From Anas platyrhynchos (taxonomy: Eukaryota; Chordata; Aves; Anseriformes; Anatidae): a stretch of DNA of 64,000 nt. The notes beneath the pieces were generated by a model that was not told the origin of the DNA, searched no databases, and saw nothing but the letters and a program-made list of their open reading frames with translations. Positions within the stretch are counted from its first letter, which is position 1; every line of letters begins with the position of its first letter. Below are positions 31,701 through 42,600 of the stretch, piece after piece. Location: positions 4,489,501 through 4,553,500 of the forward strand of contig NC_092613.1 in the NCBI RefSeq assembly GCF_047663525.1, written 5' to 3'. Both the position numbers and the translations under genes were made by a program.

Positions 31701-34700
31701 GCACACGTGGGGCGCGTGCCCGGAGTGCAGAGGACCCCTTTGCACCAGGTTAAATCGCTGCTGGGTGTGGGATTTCCCCTGAGCCCAGCGTTACGGCACA
31801 GTCCGTCCACTGCAGTTCATCCACTGCAACCTCACAGGATGAAAAATCCCAGCATAAAAATAAAATAAAGCCCCAAAATATTAAAAAAAAAAATAAATGA
31901 AAGTGGGTAGGAAGAGACCTCCTCAGCAGAGAGGGCAAGCAGAGGGTCCTGCCACCATCCCCTGCTCCAGCTGGGGTTGGGGACCCAGCAGCACCTGTCC
32001 CGTCCCAGTGGCACCTCCTGTGCTGTCCCCATGTCCCTGTCCCTGTCCCCAGCCCCTGCGTGCAGCCCCCCCAGCGTTCACCCCGGCCCTGGCCGCCGGG
32101 ACACAAAACTTTTTTTTTTCTTTTTTTTTTTTCTGTGCAGCCCAAGGAGGGAAAAAAAAAAAAAAAGTACAAAAGGAACAAGCCTAGGAACAAATAAGAG
32201 AACCAGCCTTGGACCCCGGCCAGAAAAATAAAACAAACCAACACACAAGAACAAATTAAGAACACAGCGATCCTTTGCTGACGTCTCTGCTTCAGCAGGG
32301 GCCGCGGCGCAGCCACGCCAGGGACAAAGGGTGAATGCTGCAAGAGGAGCAGCTCCCGGGCACCCCGGGGCCGGTTCTGCCCTCACCTTCTCAAAGCTTT
32401 TAAGGGTGACCTCGTACACCAGCTCCGCGTTCGCCTGGATGCCGTACTTGGGCTTCCCCGCCTCGCCGAAGCCGTACCTGGAAGGGCAAAAAATGGGGAG
32501 AGGTCAGAGGGGCTGCGCTGGGGGGCACCCAGGAGGCGATCGGCACACGTGGTCCTCAGCCCCATGCACCCTCCACTGCCTGCACCCCCCTCCTCTCCAG
32601 ATATCCTCCTCAATGAACCGGCATCTTTAAAATGCAGGTGGAAAAGCCACCTAAAAGGAGCCCCTGAAGAGCCCCCAAAGAGCCCTGCTGTGTGTGGGGC
32701 TGCGCAAAGGTTCCCCAAGGGAGTTCAGGTGTACCCAAAGGTTTCCGTTGGGAGCACTTTTTGATGGGAGAAACTGGCTTTGTACGTGTTTTTTAGGGTT
32801 CTAATTAGGGTTAGGGTTGTTAGGGTTTGGAGAGAAGTCCCTAAATCCTCATTTCGGCAGGGTTTGGCCATGAACACGCACCCGAGGTGCTCGCTCTGCT
32901 TTCACATCTAGCTCCACGCTCACCAACATTTTTGTGATACAGCAGCAAAGATTTGCTGCTTTATACGTGCATTACACCCGTGGGACCATCCTCTCCAGAT
33001 GCACCCGGGTGCCATCACCTCTGTTTTTTTCTACACCTCTCCCTACTTGTGCAGGAAAAAAGCCCTGGTGAATCTTTCCTTCCAGCCACGGGAGCTGGAT
33101 GCAGCCCCTGCCACCTCACCTGCTTTTAAAACCATCTCCAAATTCCTGCCTCCGTGCCACTCGCCCCTCTGGCTGGCCCTGCTGGCGATGCTAACCCAAA
33201 CCTCTCCTGGAGGAGTCCTCCTGCCGTGCTTTGCTGTCTTCCACCGAGGCTAAAGCAGCCGCAGAGGTCGGAAAAGCTTCGAGCCGAGCTCCTGCGCCCC
33301 TTACCGTGGCCCGAGGTAGAGGACGCAGTGCTCTCCCCGCTGCATCTTCTCCAGCGCTTTGTCGATGCCGATGGGGATGTCATGGTCCTCCCCTTCGCCC
33401 ACCACAAACTTCACGTCCTTGCAGTCGAAGCGGGTGCCGCCGCAGAAGCCCTCCAGGTGAACTGCAGGGCAGAGCGAGCCCCGTGCCAGGCTGCGGGCAG
33501 CCGGTGCCACGCAGGACCCGAATCCCTGGCTCCCCCCCAAAAAAAGCCCTTTCCAAGGGATTTTGCCCATCGGCGGTGCGGGCTGCCTTAGGGAGCTGCT
33601 TTAACACGGTTGGGGGAAACTCTGCCAGGTAACCACATCTGCCACAAGCTCCCCAAATCCAGCAAAAGCCCCCGGTCAAGCTGGAGCCCTGGAAGCAGCG
33701 GGAGGATGCTGGAGCACGGGGGGCACTGCCTGCTGGCCAAACGAGCCCCCGGGGGACAGAGAGGGGCAGGAGGGCTCAGGAAGGAGCACGGCTAACGAAG
33801 CAAGGCAGCCGTATCTTGTCTAAGCAAGGAGCAGACAACAGATAAACATAATGACTAATATGTTCCCCTCGTGCGCCGCTGCGCGAGTCAGCCTTACTGG
33901 AACTGGATATTGCTCCTGGCACGCCGCCACGCGGAGTTTATCACGGCGATTACAAGCCTCCTATACAGCGCCATACCCTTGCCTTATACCTCAAAAACAA
34001 GGCCGTGTTCTCCTGCCTCTAAGAACTGCAAGTACAAGATAAACATTTTTTTTTTTTTAATTTTTTTTTTTTTTAATCTTCAACCAATGGCCGCGCTGTT
34101 CCAGCCCGGGGAGCTGGCAGAGGCGCAGCCGGAGCGGACAGCGGGTACCTGGCACATTCGCCACCTGGTGCTCCTGGCGTGATTTCCACGGCGAGATTGT
34201 TCTTTACTGATTTGATCCCCAGGACGGTGCACGCCTGGGGGGGGCACCGCACCGCGTGTTCTTTGCCCTCCCAAGTGCACGCAAGCGCGCAAGCACATGT
34301 AAAGTAAAAGGGATTTCATGAGAAACTCCTACCTACCACAGAAAAACCCAAAAAAAAAGCTTCCAAAAGGAGAGAAATCACAGCAGGCAATAACGCTGTC
34401 AGAAATGCTTAAAAATCTGCAACCGTTTGGGCTGGTGTTGGCAGCCCCCAGGGTGGGAAAGACCCACACCGTACAGCCACGAGCAAATTTGCACGCTGCA
34501 GAGCTGAAGCAGGAAGAGTTTCTCGTGCCCATATAAATGCTGGCAAAATGGGGAGAGACCCCTGGAAAGCAAAAAACCCTGTGCCCAGCTGGCGATGCTC
34601 TGCTCTCCATCCTGCACCTTGGTGGCGCAGCGTTTGGTGATGCCTCTGCCCTTCAAACGTGGTGCTGCAGATCAAGGAACGAGTTTCCCTTAAACCTCTT

Positions 34701-37700
34701 GCAGGGAATGCCCCAAATGGCAAAGGGCGAGCCACCGAGGGACCCAAAGGTGACCTGGTGCACATGAGCAGCTCCAGCACTCGGGTGCTAAATGTTGCTC
34801 ATCACTGATGTGCCTGCAGGGCCATCCCATAACATCACCCGAGGATCCTGTCCTCTGCAACCTGCCTGCATGATGCCAGGCCCCCGGCACGGCACGGCAC
34901 AGGGGTGGCAGAGGATGCTCGCTCCATGCCAGGACGCATCCTGCATCCCTCAGGGGTGCACAGCAGCGAGGGGACACACAAGCTGCGCGCTCTCAGCCAG
35001 CTCCGGACAAGGAGCACAGCCACGACTTTCAGCAACCTGCATCAGGGAAAACCCTCCAGCAAACCCACCTCTGGGACTAAGCCCTGCTTCATCTCCTTAG
35101 GTGCAAAAAAACGGGATATCCAGCCCAAAACGGGCATCCCCACGGCACCGCGCCACCCCCCTGCCATCCAGGTGCCTTTTTCCCGGTGAGCACAACCCAG
35201 CCTGAGCCGTGCCCACCGCCTGGCCCCAAAACCAGCACCCACCCACATCTCCCCAGGGTCACCCCATCACCAGCAGGACGTGGCAGCACCCCCACGAGCC
35301 CGCTTACACCAGGCTGCCCGGGAGGATGCGAGCTCCCAGCCCTTGCTCGGAGGGGAGAAAAAAAAAAAAGAAAAAAAAAGAAAAAAAAAAAGCTTTCCTT
35401 CCATTTTAATCACACGGAAAGCAACGGGGAGATCTCCGCGCTGGTTTCCAGGAGCGTTTGGGCGCTGTGTGCAGCAGGTCAGCTGGCTGCGGCTGCTCTT
35501 GGATTACGGGGAGAAAAGCCCCCGCTGGGCCGCCGCACATCCCTTCGGCTGCCGCGCTGACTTATTGTTCTCCCGGTGCCTGCAGCGATTTTGTTTTTGA
35601 AGAGCTCAGAACACAGTGTACCGAGCGCGGCTGGCACACGAACTTGATGTGCTGACAGCAATTTGTACTCAGATTAAAATGGAGAAGAGGAGGGGGGGGG
35701 GGGATGGAGGAGGAGGGGGGGGGGGGAAAGGTTGTAACAAAAGCTGGAATGCGGGATTTCGGCTGCAGCCCGCGTTTTAGGAACCGGAACCGCGAATTAT
35801 GGTCTGTACAACTCAAAACCTATATATATAAAAAAAAAAAAGCCTGCAAAACTCCAGCCCAGGGATGCTCGCCCTGGTAATCGCACATTTTCGGCCAGCC
35901 TGGTTACGGTGGCGATGCCGGGCACCTCGGGGCTACTCCTGGAGCTGAGACAGGGTTCTGGGGGGGAGCGAGGCGAGGGGCAGCCCCACACAGAGGTAGC
36001 TGGGCTCACAAAACCCAGGGCTGCTCCTTGGGGTCCCACCTTTGGTGCCAGGAGCAAAGCACCAAGGTAAATAGCACTGCGTTTGTGGGAGAAAAAAAAA
36101 AAAGACAAAAAAGCCTATTTGCGCCCCAAAATGCTTCCCAGGTTGTTTTGCGCTGCTCCTTTCTCAGCGGGATGCATTTAGGGGTCTCCTCAGGGGAGCC
36201 CTCCCCAAGAAGCCACCTCAGTGTCCTTTGGGAGAAGCGATTCCTCGCTGTGGTTTCCCTCTCCCTGCCTCCAACCTGCTCCAAATTATCGCGCCCCCGT
36301 TGCGTTTGCCACCAGCTCAACACGAAGGAAAAAGCAGGAGCACTCCCCGGGCACGCCGCTGCCTGCCACGTGCTCACCCCCAGCAGCCTCTTTAGATAAA
36401 AAAAAATAAAAAAATAAATAAAAACAGCACTAAAAAGGCAGGTGGGAATTGGGCCGGTTTCAATTATATTTAGCCCGTCTCTTCGGTTAACCTTGGAGAC
36501 GGTGAAGCCAGCCTGAAACCCTACTCCCGGCCGCGTCCGGCGACGACACCGAGCATGTGACGGGCGGAGAGATCAGTGTGGGACACGAAAATCTCCTTAA
36601 AAAACTCTGGGAGAAGAACTGGCCGTTTCAGGCAGGGAGTTTTATGAGTTCAGATCCAATTTCTCCTTCGCTAATGGAAGTTAATTGGAGCCTCTTTAGC
36701 GAACAGGAGCTCTGAAATGGGGAGAAGAAATCAGATGCCTTCTGTACCGCGTGGTAGCTCTAAATCTATGGCTGAGTTGTTCTTCGGAGGAGAGAGAAAA
36801 AAAAAAAAACTGGCTCTCACCACCTAGGTGAAATGTTTGCTCCAGAAACGTGCCCAGAATTACTGCGTCCTGCTTCGGAGAGGGAGCGAGGAGCTGCATG
36901 GGATGAGCTCCTCGTCACCCAGCCGGCTCCCGATGTGGGTTCAGAGCACAGCTGGCTCCATAAACCCCTGGCATTAATTCATCCCCTCTGTCAGCGGTGA
37001 CCAGAAGCCTGCAACCATCCCCTGGCCACATGGGAAGGAAAAGGCAAGGCTCCGTGCTCCGTGCCGCGGCAGATGTGATAGAAAGCCCCAACCCAACAAT
37101 CAGCATCACGAGGAGCCCAGGGAACTGCTGAAAAATTCCCACCAGGAGGCAGAGCCTGGGGTTTTTCAGCATCCCCCACGCCGGTCCTGGGTGCAGCCAC
37201 TCGGGCAGGGACGCAGGAGGGGTAAATGTGCAAAAAGGAAGGGTCTGACCCCAAAACCCCGCGGGGTTTCGCCCTCCCCAGCAGCCTCGCAGGCCCGTGT
37301 TTGTCCTACAGCAGAAAGGACCGGGAAAAACAGAGCGCGGGTTTGTCCTCGCCCGGCCGCTCCATCACCAGCTGGCTGCTCCCGCGCCTCGAGGTTTTCC
37401 AGTAAAACCCTCGGAGCCAGCAGCCCTGGAACGGCAGCCGCGGGCCGTGCCAAGGGCAGCTCCTCTGAGCTCACCAAAACCCCAAAAGTTAACCGCTGCC
37501 CTCCCTGCTCGGCCAGAGCCCGGCGGCGTGCGGCTCTGCCCGCGGAGCCCGCTACTCACTTTCCACCGTGGCGCCTTCGTTGGGGTTGGAGTAGCCTTCC
37601 CCTTTCCTCTTGATCCTCCGGATTATCCCCCCGTCCTCAAACAGGTCCTCGCCTTTGAAATCGAGCAGCTCGACCTGAAGAATTCAAAGGGAAGGTAGGC

Positions 37701-39604
37701 AGAGCTGGGGGTGGAGGGGAAGGAGAGGAGAAAAACAACGGGGAAGCCACAAAGCAGCAGTTCAGCCCCGAGCCGGGGAGCCAAGCAAACTAATTCTCCG
37801 CTCAGCTGACGAGCAGAAGTTGCCCATAAAAGCCAGCTCCAAAGCCACAGCATAATACACCCGATTTATTAGGAATTGGGCCGCGGCCAGCACCTGAAGC
37901 CCAACACAAAATAACAGTAAAAGGGAGTTCAGGAATCCTGCAGGCAAGGAGGCAACCGGGGCTGGAAGGTGCGAGGGGGACGGCTCCCCAGGCAGCGCGG
38001 GAGCAGCGCCGGGAAGGGATTTTTCAGCCCAGGGAGGCATTTCCGAGCTGTTTTCCCCTTTTCGCCTGCCTTTTTAAAGCAGGGCTCTGCTCGCTCTCCC
38101 CGCGGGGCTGCTCCCCGGCCGCAGCCTCTCCGGCTCAGACACACATTTCTGAGAAAACACTGGCACCGGTTCCTGGAGCGGAGGGACACGTTTCAGGAAT
38201 CCAAGCTGTTTTGTGCTTTTTTTTTTTTTTTTTTTTAGGAGCTGGCTGGCAAGGCAGAAGGCAGCGAGCGAGCTGTCCCGCGGCAGCCCGGCCCTGTACT
38301 TGCCTCGAAGAAGAGGGTGGCGTTGGAGGGGATTTTGGGGGCGCTGCCGGCGGCCCCGTAGGCGTATTCCGGCTTGCACAGCAAGTAGCACACCTCGCCC
38401 TTCTTCATGGTAGCCACCCCAATGTCCCACGCCTTGATCACCTGGCCTGGGAGAGAGGCAGACATCACACACAAAACCCAAAACACGAAAACCCCAATAA
38501 GGGAGGCACCCTAAAAAAAACCAACACCATGCTGGTGCCATCCCTTAGCGCCACGGGAGCGGGGACCCCGTGCCCTTACCCTTGCCCAGGCTGAAGACGA
38601 AGGGCTCGTTCCGATCGCGGCTGGAGTCGAACTTTTTGCCGTTGGCCAGCTTGCCTTTGTAGTGCACGTAAACCTTGTCCCCGATCATCGGGGACTCGTC
38701 ATCGTTGCCCGGCCTCTTAATGATCTAAGGGAGGGAAAGCACCCATGAGAACGGAGCCATGGAGACCCCAGGCTGCATATACACCCATAGATTAAACAAA
38801 TACATTATGTTATATATTACAGCACATGTTTATACATAAATACACGCCCCAAAGGTGCCTTAAGACATCGGGAGGTCGAGGGGGAACCATCCCTTTGCCA
38901 CTTCCACCATCCCCTACAAGCCAGCCCCGCACGGAGCCGCATTCAGCCCGCGGTGCGGAGGTGTCAGCACCAACGGGGAGCGATCCCAAATTCCCCCTGC
39001 TTTCAGCCCGTGCAGATTTCACTCGCAGGGGTGTGTCGTTTCACTACTCGCTTCTTGTCAACACTTTTTTTTTTTTTTTTTTTTATATTGCTACAGCCTG
39101 GAACAAGCAGTTCCCAAGCTGAGGATGGAGGCAGGGGAGGATGCTATTATTAGAGGAAGGTCCTATTCAGCTGGAGAAGAGCAAGTGCTGGTGAGCAGAA
39201 CTATCCAGAAACGGCCCTGAATATGAAAAGAGGGGCTGTGGAGCAGACTGGATGACCTAAGTAATGTGCTCTTTCTAATGTCTGTGAGTCACACACAAAA
39301 ATGCTTTGTGGATTTGCAGCTAATAATCTGATTAGAAGCACAATCGCAGCGAAAATTCATCGAGCGAGCTGAATCCGCGCCGCGCTCTCCGGCTCCGTGA
39401 GCCACGCTCGCCCCTTCGTTACTCCCCGTGGCACTGATGCTCGTCCCCTCGTGCCACGAGGTGCCCCGAGGGCTGTGGTGGCCGCGGGACCCCGCTCACC
39501 TTCAGCACACCACGGTCCTGAGCAGGCGTGATGTCCTCCCCGCGCTCAGCCAGGGCGGCCGCCTGCACCTCCCCTTCGGGCTTGGTGGCCTCGTCGGTCG
39601 TCAT
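28727..39604 (-). CDS. FKBP5: FKBP5 (FKBP51), HSP90 co-chaperone immunophilin (complete, 10 coding exons, 457 aa)
   Basis: FKBP51 is a cytosolic/nuclear peptidyl-prolyl isomerase and HSP90 co-chaperone that restrains glucocorticoid-receptor signalling. Coding exons in transcript order: 39500-39604, 38580-38724, 38304-38446, 37560-37674, 33305-33461, 32387-32477, 31330-31413, 30887-31072, 29722-29961, 28727-28834. Phase is kept at every junction and the product is 457 aa, the same length as human FKBP51. It starts [11 protein letters not shown] (as MTTDEGAK in human) and ends EGHV like the human protein. Domains: FK1 about 42-131, FK2 about 157-243, three TPR repeats about 268-390, and a divergent C-terminal tail. 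The intron between 38304 and 37674 uses a GC donor (GAG, then GCAAGT). The penultimate donor (AAG, then GTTGGT) is weak. The 5' UTR continues to 39628, where a long-pyrimidine acceptor marks the exon start. Confidence 0.97.
28835..29721 (-). other. FKBP5: FKBP5 last intron
   Basis: Nothing coding. A patch at about 28965-29050 holds repeated CTGCAGCCC and CCATATA words arranged as an imperfect palindrome. Confidence 0.6.
29962..30886 (-). other. FKBP5: FKBP5 intron between TPR exons
   Basis: No coding or RNA gene is seen. An AT-rich block with TATATA/TTTTTATA words lies at about 30355-30440. Confidence 0.6.
31414..32386 (-). other. FKBP5: FKBP5 intron before first TPR exon
   Basis: No coding content. 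A- and T-homopolymers lie near 31.88 kb, 32.11-32.13 kb and 32.15-32.17 kb. Confidence 0.6.
32792..32830. repeat. Short interstitial telomere-like repeat
   Basis: Four TTAGGG words (32793, 32805, 32811 and 32820), two of them in tandem, occur inside the 32478-33304 intron of FKBP5. The rest of that intron shows nothing else. Confidence 0.8.
33462..37559 (-). other. FKBP5: FKBP5 4.1-kb intron within FK2
   Basis: No exon is recognised. It contains T-runs at 34048-34077, an A/G tract at about 35358-35391, a G-rich tract at about 35690-35727, TATATATA followed by poly-A at 35820-35840, and A/AAT-rich sequence at 36395-36425. Family knowledge places glucocorticoid-response enhancers in FKBP5 introns, but I could not find a convincing full palindromic site by eye. 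Confidence 0.55.
37675..38303 (-). other. FKBP5: FKBP5 GC-AG intron
   Basis: This intron starts GCAAGT after GAG and ends TTGAATTCTTCAG. Joining the exons on these sites gives the family sequence FFE-VELLDF in phase. A T-homopolymer of about 20 nt lies at 38217-38237, near the donor. Confidence 0.85.
38304..38724 (-). other. FKBP5: FKBP5 FK1 (active PPIase) domain exons
   Basis: Two exons encode residues 36-131. The FK506/proline pocket residues known for FKBP51 are all present at the expected positions: Y57, F67, D68, F77, V86, I87, W90, Y113 and F130. F67 is the residue linked to selective ligands. In the loop that distinguishes FKBP51 from FKBP52, A116 is kept but residue 119 is Ala where human FKBP51 has Leu and FKBP52 has Pro. 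Confidence 0.93.
38725..39499 (-). other. FKBP5: FKBP5 first coding intron
   Basis: A T-homopolymer lies at 39065-39084. The segment 39160-39300 is not GC-rich and vaguely resembles old LINE-like sequence; I do not assign it. Confidence 0.5.
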
Positions 39605-42600
39605 CGTCCCCGGGCTGGAGCAGCAGAGCTGGGGAGAGAGCGGGCAGGAGGCAGGGGAAAGGGTTAAAAGCTGGAGAGCCCTGGTTCTGCTGGCCCTGCA
39701 GGAAGTTTAGAGAACATCTCAAGCATGCAGAGCGGAAAATCCCTTCCCAGGGGCCACCCAGGCTCAGCGCCGCCGAACCACCACCACGAGCGCACGCAGC
39801 CCCGTGCCGTGTCCCCGGCGTCCTGCCCGGCAGCGGGGACAGCCACGGGGATGCTCTTACCCCGCTGAGCCCCCCGGCTCATTGCCACACCTCTCCTGGT
39901 GCCGCAGGGGCTCCCCCGGCAAGAGTTGCACCAAAAACCTGTGCCAGCAGGTGAGCACGTGCTGGCCGGTGGATTCATGGCACGCGGGGACTCATCCCCG
40001 TACCCAACCTCTGGGACCTCCCGCGACGATGCCGGCCCCAGTGGGAGGCTGGATTTCACCCCAGGGAGCACCGAGAGCCACCAGAGGGATGTCAGCACAG
40101 GGCTGCTGCTTGAAGGCTACTTTGGGGCAGCGGTGATGCCAGGAGAGACCCCGATGCTCAGGGGCGAGCAGCGAAGCCCCCTGGGCGCACGCCGAGGTGC
40201 CCAGCAATGTTGGCTTAGAAGCCTTTGCACCAGCCCAGCATTGTGCTCCAAAGCCATGACACATCGATGAGGATTATTTTCCACGAGGAATTACTCGCTG
40301 TTTCGTCAGAGGCTGCATTATTCTTAAATCAACAGCTCGACCACAGGCACGCCTCGTTTCCTCTCGCTCACCAAGAACACCCAAAAAAGTGCTGAGGCTA
40401 CGCGTCGCCGCGGGGTCTCTCCCCAGGCGGGAAGACCTCCGGGCACAGCACGCAGCTCTAAAAACTACACAAAACCCACCACCGAAACAATCCCAAAAAT
40501 TTGCAGAAAGCCCCTAAGAAACGGCTTTTTTGGGGCAAAGCACTGCCCAAAACAAGAGCCGTGTGGGAGAGGCGCTGGCCACAGCCGGTGCGCGATGCGA
40601 GGGGCAGGGATGTGCCCGCTCTGACAGCCAGGAACGCTTTGCTGACACAAAGCACGAGCAGCACACGAGGATGATTATTTTTTTTTTTTTTTTTTTTTTC
40701 CTTTAAAACGGGTGTGGAGCCACTCGTGGGAGTCTGTGGTGGCTGTTTGCACGGGGAAGCATCACGAGGATGCGATGCGAGGCCGGGGCGGGTGAAGCCC
40801 GTGCATCCTGGCACCCCCTGGCCGAACGCTGCCTGGTGAGAAGGGAATGGCCTCAAGTTGGGGGAAAAAAATATTTCCTGATGATTTCCTTCGGATCGTT
40901 GGACTTACTTTGGTAGCCACACCGCTGCGCAAGACGTAATCAAGGAAACATGTGACACAGAATTAGAAAGCAATGGGTTTTGAGACATAAAACAGATCTA
41001 TTAAAGTCCCTATCGTTGCGAAACTTTCCCACAGCCCTTGGTGTGGAAGCTGATGGTAAGCAGCAGGAGAAATCGTCCATTCGGGGTTTCATAAACAGAA
41101 AAGAAAGGATGCTTTCAGCTCCAAGGGCGGCTAAGTCAGGCTGTAAGAATAATTGCGCTCCTTGCACCCAGCGCTGGGAGGGACGAGCCGAATTCCAGCC
41201 TCCCCTCGGCGCAGGAAGCCAGCGAGACACAAAGGGCTCTGCGTGGAAGCTGCAAACAGGAGCGAGGGAACTGCTTGGGGCCATGCCCAACTCCAACAAG
41301 CTTCGGGGTAACGCTTAACCAGACTCCGAGATTCTTGGTCCAAATGCACCGATTTTGTGCTATTTCCAGCGGATTTGGGAACCGCCGCCACTCGCCGCCG
41401 CCAGGATTCAGCCTCCCACGAGCATCCCGTGCGGCACAACCAAAGCTGGATGCCGCGCAGCTCAGGGAACCCCTTTTTGCAGAGAATTATGCCCAGGAGG
41501 AGCCCGAAAGTGGGGTGCTCGCCCAAGCAGAGGCACCTCTCGGCGCACGACCTCCCAAAGGCCACGAAGCGTCACCGCGGGGATGGGGAAGCCGGCTCCG
41601 GAGATGCCAGCTCCGCATCGCCGGTTGCTAAATCCCACCGAGAGCCATCTAAAAATACACCACCCGCATCCTCCTCGTTATTTTTCGACGTAAGCAATTA
41701 GTGCAGTCATCCAGGGCAAGCATCCAACACAAGGCAGGGGGAGAAGGTCTGCGTCAGCAGCGGTTGGGAGGGACGGAGCCCACAGGAGATGCGCTCCACG
41801 TTGTGAAAGAGCTCGAAGAGCCTTCGCCTACCCCCCCCCCAAAAAAAAAACAAAAACCACAGCCGTAGTCGTAGGGAAAAGACCGCTCTGCTCCCGCTCC
41901 TCTCCAGCTCGGAGCAGCCTTTCGGAGGCACAAGTGCAGCCGGGGGAAAGCTGGAGGGAATCCAAACTTCCCATTAATTTCAAACAAACAGCCGGAGGAA
42001 ATGTGCCGCTCGCCGGGCTTGGCGCATGCCCCCGGGAGCGGGGAGCGGGGGCTCAGCGGCACCTCGCTCGCCGTGCCCCAGCCGGACGTTTCTCCTCGTG
42101 GAAACCAAGCGTGAAGGCAGGGAATTAATTACCCAGCGCAAAAACTCGGCGTTTCTGACAGCTACCCCAAGCACAGCCCTCTCTCCCGTCGCTCCATTAG
42201 CCATGACGGTGCCGCGAGGTTAATGGTGTTTAATTAAAGCAAATGAACCCCTGCAGCGGGGTGCGAGCGCACGCACGCGGAGACTTCACCACCTCGGCTC
42301 CAGCGCCGTGGTCCACCAAGGATGTGCCCGGCCAGCGATGCTCAAAGAGGATCAAATGGGATCTGGTGGGCACCACGGGAAGGGGGTCACAGAGATCCAC
42401 ACCATGACCTGAGTCTACATCAGGGCACTTCTGCACACTGCAGCTCCAAAAAAAAGTCCTATGCGAACCCCAAAACAGCTCCGGAGCCCCCGTCCCAGCT
42501 CTGAGCGCAGCACCGGGGCTCAGCGTGCACCCACAGACCCCAGCCCTCAAAAACAGCCCCCCCAAAGCCTTTTTCCCTGGTGCTGCAGAGTGGCAGAGCC

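Larger units (their letters stand above)
32387..37674 (-). other. FKBP5: FKBP5 FK2 domain exons
   Basis: Exons 37560-37674, 33305-33461 and 32387-32477 encode residues about 132-252. They include [49 protein letters not shown] and [15 protein letters not shown]2 resembles FK1 in fold but lacks appreciable isomerase activity in the known family; it is structural. Confidence 0.93.

Noticed and set aside
39160-39300. Possible old CR1 LINE fragment
   Set aside because: Only loose word similarity (GACTGGATGACCT) and no 3' terminal octamer repeat. A repeat-library search would be needed.
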